In this document: positions 8,010 to 16,665 of the stretch, piece by piece
Numbering within the stretch: position 1 is the first letter of the stretch
How the letters are laid out: every line of letters begins with the position of its first letter
Assembly (NCBI GenBank): GCA_045615765.1
Contig: JAZLFM010000048.1
Location: 6,552 to 70,551 of the forward strand
DNA: 64,000 bases
Direction of reading: 5' to 3'
DNA from: UBA1715 sp045615765
GTDB taxonomy: Bacteria; Bacteroidota; Bacteroidia; Bacteroidales; UBA1715
Position numbers and translations under genes: made by a program
The notes under the pieces: generated by a model
Databases searched by the model: none
What the model was told of the DNA's origin: nothing
The model's input: the letters and a program-made list of their open reading frames with translations, nothing else

Positions 8010-9482
8010 TTAATAAGCAATTGCAAATAATGCTCGTTTGTGTGAAGGTTTTCCGGTGAAAATACATTTACCTTCTTCTTCTGGAGCGTCGAATGGAATA
8101 CAACGAACAGTAGCTTTTGTCTCTTCTTTGATTTTTTCTTCTGTTTCTGTTGTTCCGTCCCAGTGAGCAAGAATGAAACCATCAACATTTTTGATTCTTT
8201 CTTTGAATTCTTCGTATGTGTCAACTTTGTATGTGTGAGCTTTACGGAATTCCAAAGCCTTGTTGAAAAGATTTTGTTGAATTTCTTCCAAAAGTTTTTC
8301 TACAGATTCTTCAATGTTTTCAATTGGTAGAGTTTCTTTTGTTAATGTATCGCGGCGGGCAACTTCAATTGTTCCGTTTTCAAGGTCGCGTGCTCCTAAT
8401 GCTAAGCGAACAGGAACACCTTTTAATTCGTATTCTGCGAATTTCCAACCTGGTTTTTGTGTGTCATCGTCGTCAAACTTAACTGTGATGCCTTTTGCTT
8501 CAAGATTTTTCTTGATGGCAGTTGCTTTTTCTGTGATTGCTGCAAGTTGCTCTTCTGTCTTATAAATAGGAACGATTACAACTTGAATTGGTGCTAATTT
8601 AGGAGGTAGTACTAAACCATTGTCGTCGGAGTGCGTCATAATTAATGCACCCATTAGACGAGTTGAAACTCCCCAAGAAGTAGCCCAAACATAATCAGAT
8701 GTTCCGTCTTTTTTAGTGAAAGTAACATCAAATGCTTTGGCAAAATTTTGTCCTAGGAAATGTGATGTTCCTGATTGTAATGCTTTGCCGTCTTGCATCA
8801 AAGCTTCAATAGTGTAAGTGTCTAATGCTCCTGCGAAACGTTCGTTTGCAGATTTTACACCTTTGATTACTGGAATTGCTAGGAAATTTTCTGCGAAATC
8901 AGAATAAACATTAATCATTTTTTCTGCTTCTTCGCGTGCTTCTTCTGAAGTCGCGTGTGCAGTGTGACCTTCTTGCCACAAGAATTCTGCTGTACGAAGG
9001 AATAGGCGAGTACGCATTTCCCAACGAACGACATTAGCCCATTGGTTACAAAGAATTGGAAGGTCGCGATATGATTGTACCCATTTTTTATAAGTACTCC
9101 AAATGATTGTTTCCGATGTAGGACGAACAACTAATTCTTCCTCTAATTTTGCATTTTCATCAACAATAACACCTTTGCCTTCAGGATCGTTTTTCAAACG
9201 ATAGTGTGTAACAACGGCACATTCTTTTGCAAAACCTTCAACGTGACTTGCTTCACGGCTGAAGAAAGATTTTGGTATGAAAAGTGGAAAATATGCGTTT
9301 ACGTGACCTGTTGCTTTGAACATTGAGTCTAATTGATGTTGCATTTTTTCCCATATTGCATAGCCGTAAGGTTTTATAACCATACAACCACGAACAGCAG
9401 ATGTCTCTGCTAAATTAGCTGCTACAACGAGTTCGTTGTACCATTGAGAGTAGTTTTCGCTACGTTTCGTTAACTTTGCCAT
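8010..9482 (-). CDS. proS: Prolyl-tRNA synthetase, archaeal/eukaryotic type
   Basis: A 490-residue class II synthetase that charges tRNA-Pro. Motif 2 is seen in RWEMRTRLFLRTAEFLWQEGHTAH and motif 3 around THSDDNGLVLPPKLAPIQV. The C-terminus ends in the conserved Tyr (FAIAY), a mark of the ProRS type without an insertion editing domain. An anticodon-binding domain (about 280-380) and a C-terminal extension are present. The start MAKLTKRSENY at 9482 is the only reasonable one. It is transcribed towards the pst operon, sharing a terminator, and is divergent from the lipoprotein gene at 9578. Confidence 0.95.
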   Translation of the reverse strand: MAKLTKRSENYSQWYNELVVAANLAETSAVRGCMVIKPYGYAIWEKMQHQLDSMFKATGHVNAYFPLFIPKSFFSREASHVEGFAKECAVVTHYRLKNDPEGKGVIVDENAKLEEELVVRPTSETIIWSTYKKWVQSYRDLPILCNQWANVVRWEMRTRLFLRTAEFLWQEGHTAHATSEEAREEAEKMINVYSDFAENFLAIPVIKGVKSANERFAGALDTYTIEALMQDGKALQSGTSHFLGQNFAKAFDVTFTKKDGTSDYVWATSWGVSTRLMGALIMTHSDDNGLVLPPKLAPIQVVIVPIYKTEEQLAAITEKATAIKKNLEAKGITVKFDDDDTQKPGWKFAEYELKGVPVRLALGARDLENGTIEVARRDTLTKETLPIENIEESVEKLLEEIQQNLFNKALEFRKAHTYKVDTYEEFKERIKNVDGFILAHWDGTTETEEKIKEETKATVRCIPFDAPEEEGKCIFTGKPSHKRALFAIAY

Positions 9483-9577
9483 AATTTTGGAACAATATTT
9501 GCTTATTGTAAAATCTTGAAATTTTATACAAAGAAAACAATTTTATTGATAATTTTAACCGTTTGGAGGATTTTACT

Positions 9578-10831
9578 ATGAAAACAACAATTCCAATTTT
9601 CGTATGTGCTTCGTTCTTACTGATGTCGTGTGCATCGTTAGAGTCTTTTAATGCACAGTACACCGATGTTACAGAACCCGATGTTGTGAATACGTATGCA
9701 GTACCTGCGTCGTCTTTTGAACCTGCAGAAGATGTTGTAACAGATGCAGCTGATGCTGAAACCACACAAAATCCTGAAACGGATGTGGTGGAATCTGATG
9801 TCGATTATTCGGTTTTCGATGACGACTACTATTATTCTCGTCGTCTTATGAATTCGTATGATCCTACTTGGGATGTGTCGTTCAGAATTGGTGGTCCTTT
9901 CTGGAGTATCGGATATTATCCTTACGGTCGTCATTATTATCGTACATACTATTATTACGACAGATACAATTATTGGTATCCGTATTCTTATTCATATAAT
10001 TATTGGTACCCATATCATTATGACTATTACTATTGGCACCGTCCTCATTACTATCATCACTATTATGATTATCATCGTCCATATTATCATAAATACTACA
10101 ACCATCGTCCTCCAGTGAGTCATTATTATGGTAATCACGGTTATGATTCTCATAGAAATACATCTGCTCGTTCAACTGTTAGTACAAGAGATGCTGGTGC
10201 GTCGGTTCGCTCTACAGCTCCAGGAACTAAGAGCTCTTCTACGACATATGGACCAGCAAATTCAAATCGTTCGGCTTCGACAAGAAGTGGTGCGCCAACA
10301 ACGGTGAAAAGTGATAATAGCTCTGTTAGAACAAGTTCTGCACCAGTTAATTCAACTCGTGGAACATCTACACGAAGTGGCTCTACTACGACTGTAAAAA
10401 GTGGAACAACACCTTCGTCTAGAACGGGAGTTTCTACAAGTTCTTCAACAAGAACAAGTACAACGCCTGCTAGTTCTTCTCGTGGAACGACATCAAGTTC
10501 TGTAACGACAAAGAGTGGAAGTACTTCATCATCTTCTTCTACAAGAACTACAAGTCCGTCACGAACATATAGTAGTGGTACAACCAGTTCTTCTTCTCGC
10601 TCGTATGGAACATCATCTTCGAGTTCTTCTAGCTCTCGTAGTTCATCTACAAGAACTAGTAGCTCTAGTACAACAAAGAGTTCTTCGGTGAGACCAAGTA
10701 GTAGCTCGTCGCACAGTTCTTCAAGTAGCTATTCTTCTCACTCTTCGAGCAGCAGGCCAAGTAGTAGTTCTTCACGAAGCAGTTCGTCAAGTAGCTCTTC
10801 GTCACGTAGTTCGCAATCAAGTCGTAGATAA
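9578..10831 (+). CDS. Lipoprotein with Tyr/His-rich and Ser-rich low-complexity regions, function unknown
   Basis: A 417-residue predicted lipoprotein. A signal peptide ends in the lipobox LMSC, with the lipidated Cys near 18. An Asp/Glu/Val-rich spacer (about 30-90) leads to a Tyr/His/Trp-rich region (about 105-195; for example YYYYDRYNYW and HYYHHYYDYH). The final 220 residues are Ser/Thr/Arg-rich. The start ATG at 9578 is preceded by GGAGGA (9565-9570), a near-perfect Shine-Dalgarno with 7-nt spacing that is unusual in this phylum. Ser is written with all six codons even in long tracts, so selection acts on the protein. Similar low-complexity proteins are common in Bacteroidales, but no function is recognised. 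Confidence 0.8.
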   Translation: MKTTIPIFVCASFLLMSCASLESFNAQYTDVTEPDVVNTYAVPASSFEPAEDVVTDAADAETTQNPETDVVESDVDYSVFDDDYYYSRRLMNSYDPTWDVSFRIGGPFWSIGYYPYGRHYYRTYYYYDRYNYWYPYSYSYNYWYPYHYDYYYWHRPHYYHHYYDYHRPYYHKYYNHRPPVSHYYGNHGYDSHRNTSARSTVSTRDAGASVRSTAPGTKSSSTTYGPANSNRSASTRSGAPTTVKSDNSSVRTSSAPVNSTRGTSTRSGSTTTVKSGTTPSSRTGVSTSSSTRTSTTPASSSRGTTSSSVTTKSGSTSSSSSTRTTSPSRTYSSGTTSSSSRSYGTSSSSSSSSRSSSTRTSSSSTTKSSSVRPSSSSSHSSSSSYSSHSSSSRPSSSSSRSSSSSSSSSRSSQSSRR

Positions 10832-10845
10832 TTACAAAAGTTTAT

Positions 10846-10853
10846 TATATTTG
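10846..10853 (+). promoter_or_regulatory. Putative -7 promoter element of the FadL-like gene
   Basis: TATATTTG is an exact TAnnTTTG match ending 16 nt before the ATG at 10870. It implies a leader of about 10 nt and transcription independent of the lipoprotein gene. Confidence 0.5.
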
Positions 10854-10869
10854 CAAAAAATAATTTGTT

Positions 10870-12318
10870 ATGAAGAAAGTAAGTTTATTGATGTTGAGTT
10901 TCTTGGGAGCGATAGCTTTGCAAGCTCAAGATTATACTGATGCATTGCGCTATGGCGAATCTTTTGTAGAAGGAAATGGTCGTTATATGGCAATGGGAGG
11001 AGCAACAACAGCTCTAGGCGGAAATGTTGGTTCGTTGAGCGTTAACCCTGCTGGATCAGCTGTTTTCAAGAAAAGCGTGTTTGAATTGTCTCCATCATAT
11101 CAATATACAAAATCTGAAAACCATTATACAGGATATGATAAAGCTTTTGCAAGTAAAATTCGTATCCCTAGTTTAGGTTTGGTTGCATATAAACCAATGA
11201 AACAAAATTCTGTGTTTGTTTCTGGTTTGTCGTTTGCATTTGCAATGAATGCACAAAATCGTTATGATGAAACGATAAAATACACAACTAAAAATGCTAC
11301 AAATTCCTTGACGGATGATTTTGTTCGTTTGGCATCAAATAACAAATGGTATGATAACTACAATACATTAGCTTGGAATTCATATTTGTTGGATTCTTTG
11401 TCTGATGGAACTATTTACTCTGATTATATAAAAGATGGAGTATATGGTCAATATCAAGATGCAACAATCGACAGAACTGGTGTAAAACGTGAATATTTAT
11501 TCAATTTCGGTGTTGATTTCTCAGAATGGGTTTTTATAGGTGCTGATTTGGTTTTCGAAAATATCGCATATAGCGAAACGAAAAAAATTACAGAAAAAGA
11601 CAAAAACGACAATTTAGAATATTTGAATAGTTTCACATATACTGAAAACTTAGAAGCTACAGGTAATGGTGTCGGTGGAAAATTTGGTATCTTGGCTAGA
11701 CCAATCGAATACATCCGTATCGGTGCTGCTGTACATACTCCAATCAAGTATAATATTAGTGAAGACTATGAATCGCGTATTGTTGCTAATTACGATAAGC
11801 CAATAAACGCAGACGGTAAAACACAAGTATCTAGTAAATATACTTCGTCAAATAGTTATAAGGTTGCTCAACCTGCTAAATTTGTTGGATCTCTTGGATT
11901 CGTTTACAAGAATATTGCAAATGTAGGCGTAGATATTGAAACAATGAATTTCTCAAACAGTATGTTTGAAGCAGATTTTGATATATCTGATGCGAATGAA
12001 ACAATAGATACTACACTTGGTAAAGTTACGAACTTAAAATGTGGTGGTGAATTCCGCTATGGTCCATTTACTTTCCGTGCAGGATATGCAATGTATGGTA
12101 ATCCTTATAAGAATGTAAGTGGTGACAATTTCTATCGTAACGATTATTCTGCAGGTGTTGGCCTTGCAACAAACACAATGTATTGTGATTTGTCTTGGTT
12201 GCGTGCAAAAACAAAACAAAATAATACTTTGTATAAAAACTTAGCTGGTGATGATTTGACAGCTAACTCAACATTAAAACGCGATTATATAACTATCACT
12301 TTTGGTGTTAAGTTCTAA
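10870..12318 (+). CDS. Outer-membrane protein of the FadL/OmpP1 transporter family
   Basis: A 482-residue protein with a signal peptide (MKKVSLLMLSFLGAIALQAQ). It begins its mature part with DALRYGESFVEGNGRYMAMGGA and GGNVGSLSVNPAG, the N-terminal plug/hatch signature of FadL-type hydrophobic-compound transporters in Bacteroidales. The rest is beta-barrel-like, ending in YITITFGVKF. Relatives are often annotated as hemin receptor or OmpP1. The substrate is unknown; uptake of hydrophobic molecules is inferred from the family. It is a single-gene unit bounded by a promoter and a terminator. Confidence 0.8.
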   Translation: MKKVSLLMLSFLGAIALQAQDYTDALRYGESFVEGNGRYMAMGGATTALGGNVGSLSVNPAGSAVFKKSVFELSPSYQYTKSENHYTGYDKAFASKIRIPSLGLVAYKPMKQNSVFVSGLSFAFAMNAQNRYDETIKYTTKNATNSLTDDFVRLASNNKWYDNYNTLAWNSYLLDSLSDGTIYSDYIKDGVYGQYQDATIDRTGVKREYLFNFGVDFSEWVFIGADLVFENIAYSETKKITEKDKNDNLEYLNSFTYTENLEATGNGVGGKFGILARPIEYIRIGAAVHTPIKYNISEDYESRIVANYDKPINADGKTQVSSKYTSSNSYKVAQPAKFVGSLGFVYKNIANVGVDIETMNFSNSMFEADFDISDANETIDTTLGKVTNLKCGGEFRYGPFTFRAGYAMYGNPYKNVSGDNFYRNDYSAGVGLATNTMYCDLSWLRAKTKQNNTLYKNLAGDDLTANSTLKRDYITITFGVKF

Positions 12319-12341
12319 AATCCACTGAAAACTACCATTGG

Positions 12342-12373
12342 GGGCGATTTCCGAAACGGGGTCGCCCTTTTTT
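12342..12373 (+). terminator. Rho-independent terminator after the FadL-like gene
   Basis: GGGCGA pairs with TCGCCC, followed by six T. Confidence 0.8.
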
Positions 12374-12453
12374 ATTGTAAATAAGTGGTTAATAAAATGT
12401 AGGGTACTAATCATAACAACTTTTGTTTTTTTATACTTTTACTAAAAAAAGAT

Positions 12454-13272
12454 ATGATTGCGGATTGTGTATCAAATATGGTTCTAAGGAATGGAGAAAT
12501 GGTCTCTGCTTCTTCGGTGGAAATTCCTAAAAATGCCGTCGTGATTTATGATGTACTTCGTGTAATGGATACCGTACCGCTTTATTTGGAAGATCATTCG
12601 GACCGTTTTTTCAATTCGTTTATTTTGTCTGGAAGAGAAAAACCGTTTGCTGAAACAATTTTCTCTGATAACATTCGTGAATTTATAAGACAGACAGCTT
12701 TAGTAGAGGGAAATATCCGTTGTGTATATAGTATTGCCGATGAATCACAATTCTTGGTATATGAAATAAAACATTCATATCCTACAAAAGAAATGTATGC
12801 GCAAGGTGTTGTATGTGGAACCTTTCAAGGAGAACGATCGAATCCGAATGTTAAGCAGGAAGCGGCAGTGAAAACTAATGCCTATAAGAAAATTGCAGAA
12901 ACAGGAGTTTATGAAGTTTTGCTTGTGGATATGCAAGGTAATGTTACAGAAGGAAGTAAATCAAATACTTTTTTTGTAAAGGATAATAAAGTTATTACCG
13001 CTTTGGCTGAAGATGTTTTATGTGGAATTACTCGTTTACAGATTTTAGATATTATCAGGGATTTACAAATTCCACTGGAAGAACGCAAAATATCTTTAAA
13101 TGAAATTTCCAATTTTGATGCTGCGTTTGTATCGGGTACTTCGCCAAAAGTTTTACCGATTTCTGCTATAGAAGACAGAAAATATGATGTCGCAAATTCT
13201 GTTGTGAAACGAATAGCTGCAGCATACGACGCACAAATTGCTCAATATATACAAGAACATAAAAATAAATAA
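12454..13272 (+). CDS. Class IV PLP-dependent aminotransferase
   Basis: A 272-residue member of the fold type IV aminotransferases (branched-chain aminotransferase, D-amino-acid aminotransferase, aminodeoxychorismate lyase). Seen are YDVLRVMDTVPLYLEDHSDRFFNS in the N-terminal half, a candidate PLP Lys in AAVKTNAYKKI (near 138), and the PLP-phosphate region VTEGSKSNTFFV (near 168), then CGITRLQILD. The substrate cannot be fixed from motifs. It lies 56 nt upstream of ddl within the same terminator-bounded unit, which makes a D-amino-acid aminotransferase role worth testing. Confidence 0.85.
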   Translation: MIADCVSNMVLRNGEMVSASSVEIPKNAVVIYDVLRVMDTVPLYLEDHSDRFFNSFILSGREKPFAETIFSDNIREFIRQTALVEGNIRCVYSIADESQFLVYEIKHSYPTKEMYAQGVVCGTFQGERSNPNVKQEAAVKTNAYKKIAETGVYEVLLVDMQGNVTEGSKSNTFFVKDNKVITALAEDVLCGITRLQILDIIRDLQIPLEERKISLNEISNFDAAFVSGTSPKVLPISAIEDRKYDVANSVVKRIAAAYDAQIAQYIQEHKNK

Positions 13273-13328
13273 TCGTAATGACAAGGTTTCCCCCTTGCCT
13301 TTGTAAATGACTAAATTTAAATAAAAAT

Positions 13329-14315
13329 ATGAAACAGAAAATTGCAGTTGTAGGAGGTAGTTTCTCTTCGGAATCTGATATTTCAAAAAATAGTGCGATT
13401 CAGGTATGTGGTATGATTGATAAAAATCAATATGATGCATACCCTGTTTTTATCTCTCATGATGAATGGATGGTACAAACACCTGATGGTGAGTTCCCAA
13501 TTAATAAAAGTGATTTCTCTTTTGAATATAAAGGAGAAAAAATCAAATTTGATTGTGTGTACAATTCAATTCATGGAACTCCTGGTGAAGATGGAAAAAT
13601 GCCAGGCTATTGGGAATTAATGGGTATTCCATATACAAGTTGTGGCGTTTTCTCTGGTTCGTTGACATTCAATAAATATGCGACAAAAACATTCTTAAAG
13701 TCTTTTGGTGTGAAAACAGCAGATGCAGTTTTACTTCGTCCAAATGATACAATTGATGTTCAGGCTATAATTGAAAAAGTTGGATTACCATGTTTCGTGA
13801 AACCAAACAATGGTGGTTCTAGTTTTGGTGTTTCAAAAGTAAAAACTGAAGACGCGATGATTCCTGCAATTCAAAAGGCTTTTGAAGAAGATACTGAAGT
13901 TATTATCGAACGATTTGTAAAAGGAATCGAAGTCTCTGTTGGTGTGTACGAAGTTGAAGATGGAGTACATGTGTTGCCTATTACAGAAATTCAAACGAAG
14001 AATGAATTTTTTGATTATCAAGCAAAATATGAAGCTGGTTATAGTCAAGAAATAACACCTGCTGAATTGCCTGTACATATAACTGCTGCTTGCAAGGAAA
14101 TGACGGCAAAAATCTATAAATATCTTGATTGTTTTGGTATTTGTCGTGTTGATTTCATTATTACAAAAAATGGTGATATGAATTTCTTAGAAATCAATAC
14201 TAATCCAGGAATGAGTAAAGCTAGTATTGTCCCAAAACAAATGAGAGCAGAGGGATTAAATGAAGGTGATGTATTTACAGCGATTATAAAAAGAGCTTTA
14301 TCTAAAAGAAAATAA
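13329..14315 (+). CDS. ddl: D-alanine--D-alanine ligase
   Basis: A 328-residue ATP-grasp enzyme that makes the D-Ala-D-Ala dipeptide for peptidoglycan. The N-terminal domain has VVGGSFSSESDIS and SIHGTPGEDGKMPGYWELMGIPYT. The ATP-grasp part has PCFVKPNNGGSSFGVSKV and ERFVKGIEVSVGV. The metal-binding end is FLEINTNPGMSKASIVPKQ. The length is typical for Ddl. Confidence 0.95.
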   Translation: MKQKIAVVGGSFSSESDISKNSAIQVCGMIDKNQYDAYPVFISHDEWMVQTPDGEFPINKSDFSFEYKGEKIKFDCVYNSIHGTPGEDGKMPGYWELMGIPYTSCGVFSGSLTFNKYATKTFLKSFGVKTADAVLLRPNDTIDVQAIIEKVGLPCFVKPNNGGSSFGVSKVKTEDAMIPAIQKAFEEDTEVIIERFVKGIEVSVGVYEVEDGVHVLPITEIQTKNEFFDYQAKYEAGYSQEITPAELPVHITAACKEMTAKIYKYLDCFGICRVDFIITKNGDMNFLEINTNPGMSKASIVPKQMRAEGLNEGDVFTAIIKRALSKRK

Positions 14316-14344
14316 AAGGTAAACATATTTTATATGTATAAAAA

Positions 14345-14370
14345 GACGTAGCAATGCTGCGTCTTTTTTT
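14345..14370 (+). terminator. Rho-independent terminator after ddl
   Basis: GACGTAG pairs with CTGCGTC (one G-T) around a five-base loop and is followed by a run of T. Confidence 0.8.
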
Positions 14371-14400
14371 TGTTTGTATATAGTTTTTCGCTTTATACGA

Positions 14401-14429
14401 TTGTGGAAGAAAGTTTTTTCGTATTTTTG
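14401..14429 (+). promoter_or_regulatory. Promoter of comM (-33 TTG and -7 TATTTTTG)
   Basis: TTG at 14401-14403 and TATTTTTG at 14422-14429 are separated by 18 nt, a good match to the two-part Bacteroidota promoter. The leader of about 48 nt holds a small hairpin: GACATG, a GAAA loop, then CATGTC (14444-14459). Confidence 0.65.
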
Positions 14430-14483
14430 ACTTGAAAAAGCCGGACATGGAAACATGTCAAAACATAACGAAAAAACAAAACT

Positions 14484-16019
14484 ATGTTAGTAAAAACATT
14501 TGGAGGTGCCGTCAATGGTATTGACGCGCGTATTATTACCGTGGAAACAGATATTGTTAGCGGTGTCAATTTTTATTTAGTGGGACTGCCAGATAGTGCA
14601 GTAAAAGAAAGTCAGCAACGGATAGAATCAGCTTTACGGAGTGTTGGGTACCAATTGCCCGGAAGAAAAATTACGATCAATATGGCTCCTGCCGATATTC
14701 GTAAAGAAGGTACAGCCTACGATTTAACTTTGGCAATAGGTATTTTATCTGCCTCGAAGCAAATATCTGCAGAAGCTGTTGGTGATTACATAATTATGGG
14801 TGAATTGTCGTTGGATGGTGGAGTACATAGGATTTGTGGTGCTTTATCAATGGCAATAGAAGCTCGTAAGTATGGATTTAAAGGTTTTATCTTGCCGAAA
14901 GAAAATGCTCGTGAAGCCGCTGTTGTAAATGATTTAGATGTATATGGTGTTGAAAATATAAGTGAAGTTATAGATTTCTTTGAAGGAAAGAAATCATTAG
15001 AGAAAACGGTAATAAATACTCGAGAAGAGTTCTTTAAACATGTACAAACATGTTCGTTTGACTTTGCTGATGTAAAAGGGCAGGAGAATGTAAAGCGTGC
15101 AATGGAAATTGCGGCATCAGGGGGACATAATATTATTATGATTGGTCCTCCTGGAGCAGGTAAGACAATGATAGCCAAAAGAATAGTTTCTATACTTCCT
15201 CCGTTAACATTGCATGAAGCGTTGGAAACGACAAAAATACATTCTGTCGCTGGTAAATTAGGAGGGCATATTTCTTTAATGACAGAGCGACCTTTTCGTT
15301 CCCCGCATCATACGGTGAGTGATGTAGCATTGGTTGGAGGAGGAACTTATCCTCAGCCAGGTGAAATTTCTTTAGCTCATAATGGCGTTTTGTTTCTTGA
15401 TGAATTGCCAGAATTTAAACGGCAAGTGTTGGAAGTTATGCGACAACCTTTGGAAGATAGGCATATAAATATCTCTCGTGCAAAGTTTACGGTCGATTAT
15501 CCTGCAAGTTTTATGTTAATAGCTTCCATGAATCCTTGTCCGTGTGGCTATTACAATCACCCAGAAAAAGCATGCGTTTGTAGTCCTGGTGTTGTGCAGA
15601 AATATTTGAATCGCATCTCAGGACCTCTTTTAGATAGAATAGATATACATATAGAAGTTGTTCCGGTTCCATTTAAAGAACTTTCAAAAAAATCGCAGGA
15701 AGAATCAAGTCAGGAAATTCGTGAACGAGTTGTACGATGTAGGGAAATTCAACAAAAACGCTTTGAACAATTGCCTATACATTGCAATGCTCAAATGGAT
15801 GCAAAAATGATTCGTACCTTTTGTGTTTTGAATGAAGAATGTCAGTCTATTTTAAAAACAGCAATGGAAAAACTAGGGTTGTCGGCACGAGCCTATGATA
15901 GAATTATAAAGGTTTCGCGTACGATAGCTGATTTAGCAGGGTCAGAACAAATTCAGGCAGAGCATCTATCGGAAGCTATTCAATATAGAAGTTTAGATAG
16001 GGAACATTGGGCAGGGTAA
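14484..16019 (+). CDS. comM: YifB/ComM family magnesium-chelatase-like AAA+ ATPase
   Basis: A 511-residue protein of the ComM/YifB family, a hexameric helicase-like ATPase implicated in branch migration during natural transformation in other bacteria. An N-terminal Lon-protease-like domain (VSGVNFYLVGLPDSAVKES) is followed by the AAA+ domain: Walker A GPPGAGKTM near 217, Walker B FLDELPEF near 306. A Cys-bearing loop reads NPCPCGYYNHPEKACVC, and the C-terminal helical region SARAYDRIIKVSRTIADLAG closes the protein. All landmarks are present and the length is normal. Confidence 0.93.
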   Translation: MLVKTFGGAVNGIDARIITVETDIVSGVNFYLVGLPDSAVKESQQRIESALRSVGYQLPGRKITINMAPADIRKEGTAYDLTLAIGILSASKQISAEAVGDYIIMGELSLDGGVHRICGALSMAIEARKYGFKGFILPKENAREAAVVNDLDVYGVENISEVIDFFEGKKSLEKTVINTREEFFKHVQTCSFDFADVKGQENVKRAMEIAASGGHNIIMIGPPGAGKTMIAKRIVSILPPLTLHEALETTKIHSVAGKLGGHISLMTERPFRSPHHTVSDVALVGGGTYPQPGEISLAHNGVLFLDELPEFKRQVLEVMRQPLEDRHINISRAKFTVDYPASFMLIASMNPCPCGYYNHPEKACVCSPGVVQKYLNRISGPLLDRIDIHIEVVPVPFKELSKKSQEESSQEIRERVVRCREIQQKRFEQLPIHCNAQMDAKMIRTFCVLNEECQSILKTAMEKLGLSARAYDRIIKVSRTIADLAGSEQIQAEHLSEAIQYRSLDREHWAG

Positions 16020-16060
16020 AAAGAATTTATTGTTTTCAAGCAAAGTGATAGAAAAATGAC

Positions 16061-16068
16061 TATCTTTG
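16061..16068 (+). promoter_or_regulatory. Putative -7 promoter element of hicAB
   Basis: TATCTTTG matches TAnnTTTG and ends 9 nt before the hicA ATG, predicting an almost leaderless transcript. No good -33 element was found. Confidence 0.45.
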
Positions 16069-16077
16069 TGATGGGGT

Positions 16078-16272
16078 ATGAAAATAAATGAATTGAAGAA
16101 AAAACTTCGTTCTTTAGGATGCTGTCTGGAAAGGGAGGGTGGAAATCATGAATGATGGTATAATCCGATATCTCGAAAGCATTTTACACTTCCTCGACAT
16201 GGTGCTCAAGAAGTTCCTAAAGGAACATTGAAAAAAATAGAAGAACAATGTGGTTTAAAAATAGATAAATAG
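16078..16272 (+). pseudogene. hicA: HicA-family mRNA interferase toxin interrupted by an in-frame TGA
   Basis: Reading from ATG 16078, codons 1-25 give MKINELKKKLRSLGCCLEREGGNHE, cut short here by a TGA at 16153-16155. The same frame then continues WYNPISRKHFTLPRHGAQEVPKG and TLKKIEEQCGLKIDK to a TAG at 16272. Together the two parts align with a complete HicA of about 65 residues, including the GGNH motif with the catalytic His and the KGTLKKI C-terminus. No in-frame Met follows the TGA. TGA is an ordinary stop elsewhere in the window (HAD gene at 17535, CvfB-like gene at 21738). The TGA may come from a base change or from duplication of a triplet in GAATGATGG. The gene is most likely inactive. 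Confidence 0.8.
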
Positions 16273-16274
16273 AT

Positions 16275-16664
16275 ATGGAACAAATTGTTGCTGTAATAGA
16301 ACGAGGTGATGATGGAAAGTATTCTGTTTATATGCAGGAGACAGAATATGATTTTGCATTATTTGGATTTGGGGAAACTGTAGAGCAGGCAAAAAATGAT
16401 TTTTTGTCATCTTATGCGGATTTGAAATCATTTAAATCTGTTCCTAATTTTGAGTTTGTTTTTAAATACGATGTTGCAAGTTTTTTGGAAGCATATAGTA
16501 AGAAATTGAGTCTTACTGGATTGCAAGCAATAACAGGTATAAATAGAAAACAATTGAGCCATTATCTTACAGGGCATAGAAAACCTTCAGCTTCAACAGT
16601 GAAAAAAATCCAAGAAGGTATAACTTTGTTTTCTCAAGAATTGCAAGAAGTTTCTTTTGAATAA
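16275..16664 (+). CDS. hicB: HicB-family antitoxin
   Basis: A 129-residue antitoxin. The N-terminal RNase H-like degenerate domain (about 1-60) reads IAVIERGDDGKYSVYMQE and FGFGETVEQAKNDFLSSY. A C-terminal helix-turn-helix (about 75-125) reads LTGLQAITGINRKQLSHYLTGHRKPS. It starts 2 nt after the hicA stop and appears intact. HicB proteins neutralise HicA and repress their own promoter. With the toxin gene interrupted, only the regulatory role would remain. HAD and topB follow with no promoter gap. Confidence 0.9.
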   Translation: MEQIVAVIERGDDGKYSVYMQETEYDFALFGFGETVEQAKNDFLSSYADLKSFKSVPNFEFVFKYDVASFLEAYSKKLSLTGLQAITGINRKQLSHYLTGHRKPSASTVKKIQEGITLFSQELQEVSFE

Positions 16665-16665
16665 T

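Noticed and set aside
9638..10175. Additional frames (both strands) over the Tyr/His-rich part of the lipoprotein gene
   Set aside because: They arise from the biased TAT/CAT-rich sequence and have low-complexity His/Ile/Asn products without starts or signals.
13273..13328. CAAGG/CCTTG hairpin between the aminotransferase and ddl
   Set aside because: Only five base pairs and no T run; not enough for a terminator.
16148..16231. Small frame in the second half of hicA (ATG 16148, 27 codons)
   Set aside because: Its product has no HicA features; the other frame continues the HicA motifs across the TGA.
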